Shown: piece by piece, positions 20,838 through 32,130 of the stretch
Layout: every line of letters starts with the position of its first letter
How positions within the stretch are numbered: position 1 is the first letter of the stretch
NCBI RefSeq assembly: GCF_947179515.1
Contig: NC_067495.1
Location: 91,759,923 to 91,823,922, forward strand
Reading direction: 5' to 3'
DNA length: 64,000 nt
From: Apodemus sylvaticus
Taxonomy: Eukaryota > Chordata > Mammalia > Rodentia > Muridae
Notes under the pieces: model-generated
Told to the model about the DNA's origin: nothing
What the model saw: the letters and a program-made list of their open reading frames with translations, nothing else
Database searches by the model: none
Made by a program: the position numbers and the translations under genes

Positions 20838-22990
20838 CAGGGAGCGCAGGGCAGGGGGAGGAAGACAGATATCTGCAGTTCACCATGCCACATGGTGCGG
20901 TTGGGGAAAGACCCTTTACCCCATAGGGCCTCAGACACACAGAGTCCCCCATCTATCACCATGCAGTGCAGTGAAGAAGGAAGAAGACAGCTGCAGACCG
21001 CCATGCCACTCACAGACCTGCCTATGAGAGCTCAGCACAGGCAGAACATAGACAGGCACCCTGGGGCCTGAGCACAGGCAGACCATAGATAGACCTGCAC
21101 TCTGAGGCCTCCCAGCCACATGCGCAACCTGCAACAGGAGCCACCACAGTGTCCAAGTGTGTGGTAGACAGATGGGAGAGAAAGAAGTGGAGCAGCTTGA
21201 GTATTCTGAAGAGAGATGGAACTGGAGACTCAGGGTGGAGAGGAGGAGACTGTTGTGAGTGGACAAACGCACCACGTGGGGCCATAGTGATGTCCTAGCC
21301 CGAGCTGCTGCTGAGGGCCATGTCTGTGCCTTGGCTGTGCAGCAGTAGGGATTCATGTCGATGCCTGTGGCGTATGTTACCACTATAGAACATGGGGATG
21401 TCCCTGGGTGGGGCAGCAGCTAGGGACCATGTAGATAGCTAGGGGCTGTGCAGAACTGGCCCCACTCCTCGCAGGCTCTGGAGAGCTGGCCCCAGTTCTC
21501 AACGGCAGCAATAACGCTATAGGTAGAACAGACCCCAAGCCTCGCCCAGGCAGCACAGTGGACTGGTGGGTGGTGGTAGTGTGTGTGTATCTGTGTGTGT
21601 GCGTGATGGTCTTGAGGACGTGAGTGTGGAAGAGCTGAGTCTGGCAGTGGGCAAAGCTGCCCGCAGGATCATGAGTGAGAGAGAGCTGGCCCAAGACCTT
21701 GCCTGGACAGTATAGCAGAGCTGACCCTGCTGGTCCAGATGCAGGTGAGGCTGCTCCAAGGCTGTGAGCATGGGAGAGCTGGCCCCAGCACTCCTCTGCC
21801 ATGAAGTAACTTGGGTTGGGGGCAGAGATGCCTTCTGGCTCCTTGTCCCTTAACTGGAGGCAGTCGGCAGAGCTGACCTGGTCATAAGAACAGGTCAACT
21901 GGCCCTGCCGCTCACTGGCTGCAGTACTAGAGAGTGTGAGCCCTGCACCCTTCCTGGGCAGCACAGTAGAACTGGCTCTTGTAGAAGGGGCACAGGTAGG
22001 GTACCCTTGAGGGCAAGAGTGCAGGAGATCTTGTTTCCCCCCCCCCCCCCCCCGCTGCTGTGAGGTTGTGTGAGTGGGGAGGTGGCGTCTTCCCTACCTC
22101 ACCACCTGCAGTGGTTGGAAGAGTTGACCCTGAGGATGGTGATAGCAGGAGAGGTAGCTGTGCCCCAGTCACTGACTACCGCACTCCAGACAATAAGCTC
22201 TGCACTTTGCCTGGGCAGCACAGTGGAACCAGCCCTAATGGCAAAGTCACAGGTGAGCCAGCCCCGACAGAGGGAGAGCAGGAGAGCCGTCCCAGCCCCT
22301 CCAAGGCTGCAGCGTTTGGGAGAGTGGGCCCCACGCCTTGACTGGGCAGCACAGTGGAGCTGGCTCTGGAGGCATGGGGACAGGTAAGCTTGCCCCAAAG
22401 GCATGAGAGCAGGAAAACTGGCCCCGCCTTCTGCTGATTGCAGCAGTGGGTGTCCTAGCCAGCACAGTGATGGAGAGCTCACCATGGCGATTCTGATAAG
22501 GGAGAGCTGGTGGGCTGACTAGCTAGCAGGGCTCTGAGTTGGCCCACCCCCAAACCCATATAATCTGCAAACAATTGGTATGCATGAAAGGGTCAGCCCT
22601 GCAGTATCAAAGCTGCAGGATCTCCCGTGATACAGGGCAACAACAGGATAACGGGGCGGAGTCCCAGTGAGGATTCAATATAAGATGGTGTCACAGGAAC
22701 CAGAGATCTCGAGTCAGACCAATGACTCATTACAATGAACATGCAAGATGTGGCTGGAGGTTATACTGTGGGATGCACTGACGTACTACAGCTTCCACGA
22801 TGAGACAATTTTCTATGCTTTCTTTTTGGTTGTGTGCGTGCACACACACTTGTTATTTGGGGGGGGGTGGATTGCAAGAGGAAAGGTTGGATATGAGGGG
22901 ACAAGGAAATGAGCAGGACTGGGGTGTATGATGTGAAACTCACAAAGAATCAATAAGTTTTTTAAAAGATAAAAAAATGAATTTTAAGGC
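20838..22990 (-). repeat. GC-rich satellite-like composite element (MurSatRep-like, name uncertain)
   Basis: The left ~1.7 kb is a degenerate array in which 'ggcagcacagtggagctggc'-like words recur (21550, 21960, 22215, 22345). They alternate with 'gagagctggcccc' and 'gagcagg', at irregular spacing of roughly 60-150 bp. The right end (22540-22990) is a unique-looking tail finishing 'cacaaagaatcaataag' plus an A-rich run, like the 3' end of a retroposon, so transcription sense may instead be plus. A C-run of about 19 lies at 22037-22055. All open frames here are repeat artefacts. Confidence 0.5.
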
Positions 22991-23074
22991 TTGTGAAAAC
23001 TCTCTCTCAATAAACCCAATTTAGAAACAACAGTAGCTGGGAATAAGCTATCAAATCATCTATCTGTCTCAGGA

Positions 23075-23235
23075 GGCTGGAAAGAGATGGCTCAGCAGCT
23101 AAGAACATGTGTTCTTAGAGAAGCCCTGGGTTCTGTCCCAGGATCTGTGTGGTTTATAACTGCCTATAAGGCCAGTTGTAGAGGATTCAACACTCTCTTG
23201 ACCTCCATGGACCATCCATGCGTTTGGATCATGTT
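23075..23235 (+). repeat. B2/B3-type SINE (diverged)
   Basis: 'ggctggaaagagatggctca', 'ctgggttctgtcccaggatc' and 'ctcttgacctccatgg'. The tRNA-derived 5' end is clear; the 3' end is unclear. Confidence 0.65.
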
Positions 23236-23311
23236 CATGCTTTCAGGTAAGACAGGAATCTAACTGGTAAAGAAACTAGGAAAACCCTGCTAAATCACCA
23301 TGTGTTGAGTT

Positions 23312-24214
23312 GTTGATGGTTATGATGGCTTTTCTTGGTTGTTGTACTGGCTGGTTTTGTGTGTCAACTTGACACAGGCTGGAGTTATCACAGAGAAAGG
23401 AGTTTCAGTTGGGGAAGTGCCTCCATGAGATCCAGCTGTGGGGCATTTTCTCAATTAGTGATCAAGTGGGGAGGGCCCCTTGTGGGTGGTTCCACCTTTG
23501 GGCTGGTGCTCTTGGGTTCTATAAGAGAGCAGGCTGAGCAAGCCAGGGGAAGCAAGCCAGTAAGAAACATCCCTCCATGGCCTCTGCATCAGCCCCTGCT
23601 TCCTGACCTGCTTGAGTTCCAGTCCTGACTTCCTTTAGTGATGAACTGCAGCATGGAAGTGTAAGCTGAATAAACCCTTTCCTCCCCAACTTGCTTCTTG
23701 GTCATGATGTTTGTGCAGGAATAGAAACCCTGAGTAAGACAGTTGTCAACTTGAGTTAATAACCTGGAATTAACTAAAACCCAAATGATTTGGCACACCT
23801 GTGACAGATTATTTTCTTCATGAAGTCATTTGAAGGGGGATAACCCATTTCTAATTAGGATCTTTGAAGTAGGACAATCCACCTTTAATCAGGACCATAC
23901 CTTCAGCTGGAAGCCTATACAAAAGATATGGAAAAAGGAAGCTCTCCCTCCCTCCCTCCTTCCCTCCCTTCCTTACTCCCTCCCTTTCTCCCTCTCTCCC
24001 TCTCTCTCCCACCCCCTCTCTCCTTGCTTTTGCTCTGCTAGCAAGTGAATTCCTTCTCTGGAATTTTGAGCCCACTTCTTCAGGGTTCCTGTCTATACTG
24101 AAGACAATCTGAGAACCCAGCCTTGTGGCCTGGAAAACTACTAGATTCTCGGTTCTTCTATTGGTAGACAGCCATTGTTGGATTAATTGGACCACAGCCT
24201 GTAATCCATTCCAA

Positions 24215-24258
<44 letters not shown>

Positions 24259-24260
24259 TT
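23312..24260 (+). repeat. Murine medium-reiteration element interrupted by a second element
   Basis: The left part 23312-23344 ('gatggttatgatggcttttc') continues at 23742 ('gttgtcaacttgagttaata') and runs through 'gaaagctctccctccctccc'-type CT-rich DNA (23944-24017), 'tgctagcaagtgaattcc' and 'ccattgttggattaattgg' into (CA)n (24217-24254). Related copies are present at 36597 and 38193. The family name is not certain. Confidence 0.6.
23345..23741 (+). mobile_element. 397-bp murine interspersed element, nested
   Basis: Begins 'actggctggttttgtgtgtc' and ends 'aaaccctgagtaagac', with internal landmarks 'ccatgagatccagctgtggg', 'gaagcaagccagtaag' and 'cccaacttgcttcttggtca'. The short word GTTGT lies at both boundaries. 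An inverted second copy of the same length lies at 25289-25685. It is probably a non-autonomous DNA-transposon family; the name is uncertain. Confidence 0.7.
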
Positions 24261-24661
24261 CCATTAAAGAACCCAAACACGGCAGTATAATTCCTCTTTT
24301 GTGAAGTTATGGGCCTCCCTCTTAAGGAGCACCTGATGCCTTTAAACATTAGATGTCCTTGTCCGAATCATTTCATTGAGGGGTATCGCAAACTGGTAAC
24401 TGTTGAATCTGATCATTCTAGTATTCTTATTAGTCAACACTCTTTTAAATGAGAAGGAAGTTTCCACCTTACTACCTCAGGGATTTGGCTCACCTGAAAT
24501 ATGACTCCAGCTGGGAAAACACAGAACCGCTTGATGAATCTCCTTTAATGAAGCTAATTTCTCCCGAGAATATACTGCTTTGGCATTGTTCGGTCACACT
24601 TTCTCTCTGTTCAGCAGTTTTAGAAAACAGATAAAAATTCTCTCCCATGCCAAACTATGGT

Positions 24662-24815
24662 TTTTGGTGCTATTTTTCTTTGAGACAGTGTCTTTCTAAA
24701 TAGCCCAGGCTGTCCCAGGACTTACTGTATAGACCAGGATAGCCTCAAGCTCAGAAACCCATCACCCTCTGCCTCTGAAGTGCTGACATTAAAAACATGA
24801 AACATCGTGCCAAGC
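24662..24815 (-). repeat. Old B1 SINE (antisense)
   Basis: 'tttctttgagacagtgtctt', 'tatagaccaggatagcctca' and 'aaaaacatgaaacatcgtgcc'. Diverged but collinear antisense B1. Confidence 0.7.
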
Positions 24816-24831
24816 ACTGAGTATTATTTTC

Positions 24832-25278
24832 AAAATTGCTTTGGGTGTGGTACTGGCACCAGAACAGACATGCAAACCATGAAACAAAATAGAAAATCCA
24901 TACCTGAGTATATGTGACTATAGCCACCTAATATTTGACAAGATGTCAAAACATACTCTAGAGAAAAGATAGATGAAATAAAAACAACTAGGAAATGCTT
25001 CAAGATTTTTATTGTTCCTAGCAATCAGGGAAATGCACATTAAAACAACTTTGAGATTTCTTCTTACCCAAGTCAGAATAGCTGATTAATAAAACAAACA
25101 AACAACAAACAAACAATGCTGGCCAGGTTCTGTAGAAAATAAAAGCCTCATTTGCAGGTGGTGGAATTGCAAAGTGGTCCAACTGATCTGGAAATCAGTG
25201 TGGAGAATTCTCAAAATACTAAAAGTTAATCTACCATATGACCCAGCTATATCACTCCTTGGCATATTCTCAAAGGAA
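24832..25278 (+). mobile_element. L1 ORF2 fragment (sense)
   Basis: 'ggtactggcaccagaacaga', 'tcagggaaatgcacattaaaa', 'tctggaaatcagtgtggaga' and 'atatgacccagctatatcac' occur in ORF2 order. Internal deletions and stops are present; a CAAA-repeat lies at 25097-25115. Confidence 0.8.
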
Positions 25279-25288
25279 TAAATGATCC

Positions 25289-25685
25289 TGTTTATCTTAG
25301 GGTTTCTATTCCTGCACAAACATCATGACCAAGAAGCAAGTTGGGGAGGAAAGGGTTTATTCAGCTTATACTTCCACGTTGCAGTTCATCACCAAAGGAA
25401 GTCAGGACTGGAACTCAAGCAGGTCAGGAAACAGGAGCTGATGCAGAGGCCATGGAGGGATGTTCCTTATTGGCTTGCTTCCCCTGGCTTACTCAGCCTG
25501 CTCTTATAGAACCCAAGACTATCAGCCCAGGGATGGCACCACCCACAAGGTGCCCTTCCCCCTTGATCACTAATTGAGAAAATGCCCCACAGCTGGATCT
25601 CATGGAGGCACTTCCCCAACTGAAGCTCCTTTCTCTGTTATAACACCACCCTGTGTCAAGTTGACACACAAAACCAGCCAGTACA
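25289..25685 (-). mobile_element. 397-bp murine interspersed element, inverted copy
   Basis: Reverse-complement counterpart of 23345-23741: 'agggtttctattcctgcaca', 'gaccaagaagcaagttgggg', 'ccacagctggatctcatgg' and 'gttgacacacaaaaccagcc'. It lies immediately after the L1 fragment. Confidence 0.75.
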
Positions 25686-25689
25686 CTGT

Positions 25690-26445
25690 CTAAACTTTAA
25701 ATTACTTATAATTCCTAATAGCACTGTAAATGCTATATAGATAGTTATGCTGTATTGTTTAGAGAAGAAAATAAATCTTAAAAAAGAATTAGGTCTGAGC
25801 GAGGGTGGCCGGAACAAGCGGGGGGGGGGGGGAGGTGTTGCAGGGGGGTAGAATTAAATAAAACTGAACAGATAAATAAGCAATAAAGAACGTTCTTCCA
25901 AAAATGGAGATTGGAGGTGTGAAAGGAAATGAGCTCTCAGAGTCTCTCGGCCCTGCCTCCCCAGCCCCATGGAAGTTTACCAGATGCCGCTGCTGCTGCT
26001 CCTGCGTTCCAGCCTGTGTCCTCAGATGTGTCATCATCGGTGGGCAGCTCCCACCAGCAGGAATCTGCAGGTGGAACGGAAGAAGTGTTGCTAGTGCATC
26101 TCAATGGCAGTCTCCCTGGACTCCAAGACTGGTGGGGCACTTGAGCTCAGCCTGGGAGCTGTGGATGACACCTGATTTCTCTTGAGGAAAGCTTTTCCAA
26201 CTTGCAAGGAGTCAAAAATGTTCTCATTATATAAACCATTTCTAGACCAGAGAATAAAATCCCAGTTAATTTATTGCAGATGATACCCACAATGGAAACG
26301 TTTAGTATGACCGAAAGAAAAGTATAAACTGATTTCATCAGTGAATATCTGCCAAACTATGAAATCAAATATTAGAAAATTAAAGTATAATGGGGTACTA
26401 AAAATTATCATATGAGATTTATATAGGTAATTCAAGTGTGGTAAA
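25690..26445. other. Intergenic DNA with a G-run and a GC-rich block
   Basis: A G-run lies at 25820-25832. The block 25900-26185 is GC-richer than its surroundings and open on several frames (a plus frame reads through alanine and serine runs), but I recognise no protein and see no splice or start context. It could be a piece of a processed pseudogene. Confidence 0.35.
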
Positions 26446-26461
26446 AGTATAATATACATTT

Positions 26462-26630
26462 TTTTTTGGATTTTTTTTTTCTTTTTTCTTTTCTGAGACA
26501 GGGTTTCTCTGTGTAGCCCTGGCTGTCCTGGAACTCACTCTGTAGACCAGGATGGCCTCGAACTCAGAAATCCACCTGCCTCTGCCTCCCAGAGTGCTGG
26601 GATTACAGGCGTGTGCCACCACCATCCAGC
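26462..26630 (-). repeat. B1 SINE (antisense) with target-site duplication
   Basis: Antisense B1 from the T-rich tail to 'gccaccaccatccagc'. The 14-bp repeat TATAATATACATTT flanks it at 26448-26461 and 26631-26644. Confidence 0.96.
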
Positions 26631-26727
26631 TATAATATACATTTAAAAATATGAGCACACAGTATGTTCCACGAAATTATTTGTTGGAATTAAGCATCCA
26701 TTCTTTTGTTTTGGGGTCCATTCTTTT

Positions 26728-26907
26728 AAAAAATATTACATTTATTTATTTTAGTATATGTGTGTGCATGTATGTATGTATACATTTGGAAGTCAAAAGG
26801 CAATTGGGTCAAGCCATTTCCCTCCACCATGTGATCCCAGGTCTTAAACCCAGGTCATCAGGATTGGCAGAAAACACATTTACCATCTAAGTTATCTTGC
26901 CAGTATT
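26728..26907 (-). repeat. B2/B3-like SINE (antisense, diverged)
   Basis: 'attacatttatttattttag' tail, 'gtgcatgtatgtatgtat' and 'cttaaacccaggtcatcagg', then a degenerate 'ctaagttatcttgccag' 5' end. Confidence 0.6.
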
Positions 26908-27019
26908 GAGTGAGATCTCCTAACATTCCTGGAACAGAGAAAAAAATTTAAGTTGGCAAATGATTTGCATAGGAGATATACAGAAACACAATTGAGGATG
27001 AACTATTTGAAGCACTCCC

Positions 27020-27436
27020 TGAGAAGGCTAGGCAGACTCCATGACAGGCTACAAATTGGCAGTTAAGGAGACTAGGCCTAAATCTGTTTCCAAGAACTGG
27101 GCAGTTCCAGCCACTCCAGGCCTCAGAAGCTGCCCTGCCACCTGGCCTGAGGCAGGGCAACTTCTGAGGCAAGGACAATGGGTCAGGAGCAGTTCCCAGA
27201 CCCCACCTCCAGCAAGTTTCCAGCCCTCAAACCCCAGTAATGGAATGTCCATAGGGATGGACCCAACAGATTAACATAGAGGTCACCCTACCCTAGAATT
27301 CCCTAATGTGTTTAAATCAGGTCTGTCAGTACACTTGTTTGTCTCTCTATTCTGGTAATGGGGTACCCCAGCATGCTGGATTTCTGCAGAACAAAACACG
27401 CTTTGCATTTACATATTATTTGAGTCCGGGGTATCA
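27020..27436 (+). repeat. ERV 5' LTR
   Basis: Starts with TG at 27020 and ends with CA near 27436. It is collinear with 32669-33104, sharing for example 'ccccagtaatggaatgtcca', 'acccaacagattaacataga' and 'gaattccctaatgtgttt'. The exact end is uncertain by some tens of bases: a degenerate primer-binding-like 'ccttgtcccgggaatc' lies at 27464-27479, so the original LTR may extend further. Confidence 0.8.
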
Positions 27437-28079
27437 TGAATCATGGACCCATACATTTAAGACCTTGTCCCGGGAATCACTGAAGTACCTACCCCTGACC
27501 CAAATAGTGGGATGTTTTTCCAATTGGTAAGTCCAGGCACCAGTTGTTTTTTTTTGTCTTGTACATATCTGTGTTTCTGTTTCAGGTTTAAATCTGTTTT
27601 GGGTTTAATCTGGACGCTGAAAGGGACAAAGCAGACTCATATTTTGTCACCTGGCATGGGACAATGGAGGACACTCCTGATCCCCCATCAGAACCTGGAG
27701 AACTTGCTAGTTCTTATTTGGATTCTGAATGACAGTGGGGTCTATGGGCTTCCTATGAGCAGGAGGAAGACTGTTTGCTTTTGTTTTCCCATAGTCCTTC
27801 TGTGTCTATGTTTGTGCCTTTTCTTCTCTTGTACAAATTTTTCTTTGATACCTAGGACGGGACAGGCAGAAAGCACCCAACTGAGCTTGGTCCTGAACCA
27901 TTTTAAAGATTTTCCCACAATCACAGCAGTCTCGGGTCTGGTTGTTCATCCCTGCAAACCATCTTTTGCAGGAATGAATGGCCCACCTATAAAGCAGGAT
28001 GGCCTGAGGAGAGAACTTTCCATCTCCCCATCATTGACAGGGTGAAGGTTTAGTTTATGAGGCCTTGGGCCACCCAGAC

Positions 28080-28880
28080 CAAATGCTATGGGTCTCACCG
28101 CTTCCTACCCTTCTTCCTCTAAAGGAGGGTCAGCCTCGGCCACCTGCCTTGCTCCCCTTTCTACTCCTGAGGAGGATCTCTGTCCCCCTCCTTATGTTCC
28201 TGCTCCTGCCAACCTTTATAGGTGTAGGGAGCAATCCTCGACTCCTCTGACTCCCCCTACTTCACTTGGAGCCCACATCATATTTGGGCTGTACTGCAGA
28301 GGAGTGACTCTACTATGGCCTTAACCCTCCGGGCTACAGGGCCCCCAGATGCTCAGGGGAGACAGTTCATGATACATGTGTCATTTGCAAGTAATGATCT
28401 TTACAATTGAAAGTTGCAGAACTCATTTTTGGAAAGACCATCAGCTCTCACATATCTTCTAGATTCAATCATGGCTGACTCACCAGCCCACCTGGGATGA
28501 CTGTCAGCAATTAGGGGGGATTATGCTAGCCTCCTGGAAATTGGTTCCAGGAGCAAATGGCCTGCCCACTCAAATTCAGGCTGATATCCATGCAGCCTTT
28601 CCCTTGACTCGACCAGACTCGGATTTTAACACTACTGAAGGTAAGGAGAAGCTCTGAGTCTACCACCATATTCTGATGGGGGGCCCCCAAGAGGCCACCA
28701 GTCAGCCCACTGATTTATCTAAGGTGAGCCAGGTGATGCAGGGACAGAATGAGAGTCCCAGAGAACATCTAGAAAGACTTTTTGAAGCCTACAGGACCTA
28801 CACTGCTTTTGACCCAGAAGCCAGAGAGTACCAGTCAGCTGTGAACATGGATTTTTGCTAACCGAACTGCCCCTGACATC
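28080..28880 (+). pseudogene. ERV gag remnant
   Basis: A proline-rich stretch with a PPPY late-domain-like motif (about 28180-28200) precedes capsid-like sequence. At 28385-28420 'SNDLYNWK'-like residues are readable, and at 28676-28861 the frame has a major-homology-region-like segment ending in EAREYQ. Frameshifts and stops separate these pieces. No nucleocapsid zinc knuckle follows, so that part has been lost. Confidence 0.7.
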
Positions 28881-28929
28881 CTTTGGTAGCTTCAGCTACT
28901 GAGTGACTTTGCTGCCTGCCCCTGGTACC

Positions 28930-30660
28930 AAAAGCCAGCTTCTATTTGCCTTTGAATGGAAAGACTTGGAGAGAGGCTTCAAGGGAAAACTGACTTGAAC
29001 ACCCCTGCCTCAAGGATTCAAAATCTCACCCACCACCTTTGTGGAGGCACTGCATAAGGACTTGGGTGAGTACCAGCAGGCCCACCCCCAAAAAACTGTG
29101 CTGCAGTATCTATTGTGGGCCTCTTATTTAGCTATTGAGTGTCTGCTAAGAAGGCCCAGCTTTGTCAACTTGAGATCACCTATCTGGGGTACATATTCAA
29201 CCAGGGGTTGGGGTGGGGGACGGGTGGCAAATGCATGCTGTAGGTTGCCCAGAAGCAATCATCCTTAGCATCCCAGTCCCATCAACTCAAAGGCAATTTC
29301 TGGGATCTGCTGGGTTCCATGAAGAGAATGGATCCCTGAGATGGACATGGCTTTTAAGACTCTAGGAAGAGCCTTATTGGAGGTGCTTGCCTTGGGCCTC
29401 CTGGACATTTACAAATATTTCCACCTGTATGTGGATCAGAGAAAGGGGATAGGAAAGGGGGTACTCACCCAAATCTTGGGACCATGGAAAAGACTTGTTT
29501 ATTTATCTAAGAAGCTGGGCCTGATGGCCCAAGGATGGCTAGCTTGCCTTAGGATCATAGCCCTGCTAGTCAAGGATGCTGACAAAATAACCACAGGGCA
29601 GGAATTTGTTATCCATCACTCCCATTCTATTGAGGGGACCCCCAAGGATCCAACCAGCTAGTGACCATCCAATGTCAGATTGCTGCTGCACTTTCAGGGT
29701 TTACTTTTGAATCCTCCTGGCATAAGAAATAATCCATCATCTGCCCTAAACCCAGTCACCCTGCTACCTGACCCATCCTTAGACATGTAGTATGATCGCT
29801 CTGTAGTTGTGGGGCACATCCAGAATATCAGGCCAGACTTGACTGACATATCCTGGCCAGACACAGAATGTATCTACTTTACAGATGGGAGCAGCTTCAC
29901 TCAGAGTGGAATCAGGTATGCAGAGGCTGCTGTAATTGGACTTGGACTCTGTTATTTGGGCAGCTGTTTTGCTGCTGGGAATTTTAGCCCAGAAAGCTGA
30001 ACTAAAGGCTCTAATCCAGGCTTTAAAGCTGGCAAAAGGAGCCATAGCTAACATTTACACTGGTAGCAGATGGGATTATTGATTGTGGAAGGAAAAACCA
30101 TCAAAAATAAGGAAGCAATACTTGCTTTATTGGAGGCATTATAGATTCCTCTCAAAGTGGCCATAATTCATTACCCCAGGCATAAGAAAGGGACATCAGA
30201 AAGCCGGGTGGTGGTGGCACACGCCTTTAATCCCAGCACTCTGGGAGACAGAGGCAGGCAGATTTCTGAGTTCGAGGCCAGCCTGGTCTACAGAGTGAGT
30301 TCCAGGACAGCCAGGGCTACACAGAGAAACCCTGTCTCAAAGAAAAAAAAAGTGACATCAGAAATAGCCGGAGGGAACAGACCAGCTGATAAAGCCAAAA
30401 GGGAAGTCGCCCAAGCTTCCACTACTGGCATCCTGGTAGCTTTGCTGTCCACTGTGCTTCCAACCATTCCTGAATACACTGTGGAAGACAAACAACATCG
30501 TGTGAAATGCCAAGGAGTTTACAGAAGAGATGGATTGTTGCTGACCTTTGACAGCTGCACCACCCTACCTAAGGAGTTTGCTAAGCCACTCATCCGTCAG
30601 ATTCATCAAGCCTCACACCTGGTCATCAAAAAACTGAAAGAATTGCTGTGAGGGACAAGG
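28930..30660 (+). pseudogene. ERV pol remnant: reverse transcriptase and RNase H
   Basis: Reverse transcriptase palm sequence starts near 28935 ('LLFAFEW', then 'FVEALHKDL'). The catalytic YVDD position (about 29098-29125) reads LQYLLWASYLA, so the active-site aspartates are gone. The connection domain follows at 29341-29640 ('GVLTQILGPWKR'), then RNase H from about 29860 ('YFTDGSSF'). Protease and the first half of reverse transcriptase are missing. The RNase H end is split by a B1. Confidence 0.8.
30203..30353 (+). repeat. B1 SINE inserted in ERV RNase H
   Basis: Full-length young B1, 'gccgggtggtggtggcacac' to an A-tail. The 11-bp repeat GACATCAGAAA flanks it at 30192-30202 and 30354-30364. 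The viral reading resumes immediately after. Confidence 0.97.
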
Positions 30661-31174
30661 GACAAAATATTTGACTTGGTTGATCAGATAATCTCAGACT
30701 GTACCACATGCCAGGCTATAACCCCCTCAGACCCCAATCTAGGAACCACAATCAGGTTCCAGGGGCTAGTTGTGAAATAGACTACACAGAAATAAAACCA
30801 GGAACATATGGATGCAAGTATCAGCTAGTGTTTATAGATACCTTTTCAGGATGGGTAGAAGCCTACCCTACAAAGGAGAATGCTAATATAGTGGCAAAGA
30901 AGCTTCTGGAAGACATTATACCCAGATATGGTTTGCATCCCCTGCTTGGGTCTAACAATGGACCAGCATTTATTTCTGAGATAAATCAATCTCCAGCACA
31001 GGTTCTGGGGACCAAATGGAAATTACATTGGGCATACATATCCCAGAGTTCAGGGCAAGTAGAGAGGATGACTCAGGCCCTGAGTGGTAGTTTCACTAAC
31101 CCGCTCTTTGTTCCCAATAGGTCACACTTGCACACATGCCCAAGAGCTATCTGGACTCTCGAATGAAAGAACAC

Positions 31175-31213
<39 letters not shown>

Positions 31214-32130
31214 AGTTAATTTTAAATATGCTTTCAATACATTTCCCTCCAGTACTCCTGGCTCAATACCTTTTAAATTTGTTTTACATCTGCCACCCTA
31301 TTACCTTCTGGGCAGCCCCTCCCATAGGGCAGCTTTCCCTACATTTTGGATGGATTTTCTTCTGCAGATCTAAATCTGATCTGTTTCCCTCTGACATGTG
31401 GCAATCTCCCTCCTTTCTCTCTCCCAGTTCCTAGCCCTCTCGAATCTAAAGGTCCTGCCTCAGTCTACCTGCCCAGCCATAGGCCATTGGTTCATTATTG
31501 ATTGATCAAAAACCAATTGGGGACAAGGACCTTTAGCATGTGGACATGCAGATTCCAGATTTGGGGGACTGAATTAATTTAAAACATTAGAACCAATCCC
31601 AACGGGCCTTGGCTAAATTAATCCATTAAACTGGCAGTGACTGGGTGTCTCTCCTTCCTTATGCCTTATATAGGGCTAGGAGGACCCCCTATACTTTAGG
31701 TCCCCCCACCTTTTTTGAGATCCTATATGGGAGGCCCCCTCCCATGCTGCCTAACCTCCAGTCTGATATCTTAGCTGAATATGACCAACATAAGTTTTTA
31801 AAATCCTTGGAAGCCCTAAACAGGGTTCAGAAGCAGCTTTGGCCTGCCATCTGCCAGGTTTATGAATCTGCTTTTAACCATAACCCCCATTGCTTTGATC
31901 CAGGTGATGAAGTCTGGATTAAGAGACATAACCACATAACTCTGAAACCTCAATGAAAAGGGCCTCACACTGTGATCGTGACCATGCCTATGGCTGTTAA
32001 GGTAGACATGATCAGGACTTGGATACGTCACTCCCACATTAAGCCTGCCAGTAGAGATGAACCAGTAGTTGTGATCCCAGCGGAGGAGACTTCCAGGCAA
32101 ACTGCCACAGGAAGGATGGAAGGTCACACT
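30480..32130 (+). pseudogene. ERV integrase remnant
   Basis: A zinc-binding N-terminal region is recognisable (H at 'IHQASH', 30600; the CxxC as 'CTTC' at 30700, after a stop). In the core (30760-31085) the first catalytic aspartate is kept ('EIDYTEI') and the glutamate is kept ('SGQVERM'), but the second aspartate is asparagine ('SNNGPAF', about 30952-30972). The C-terminal domain resumes at 31645 ('EILYGRPPP') after foreign sequence, and a chromatin-binding-like tail ends near 32130. Confidence 0.8.
31100..31620. repeat. Foreign insertion inside ERV integrase, including (CA)n
   Basis: Integrase similarity stops after 31085 and resumes near 31640. The intervening ~520 bp contains (CA)n (31171-31211) and words such as 'ccaattggggacaaggacct' and 'aacattagaaccaatcccaa', which are reminiscent of another murine LTR. 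I could not find the boundary duplications. Confidence 0.5.

Noticed and set aside
20838..22490. Several 80-190 codon frames on both strands
   Set aside because: The GC-rich repeat array has few stop triplets in any frame. The frames overlap on both strands and share no domain.
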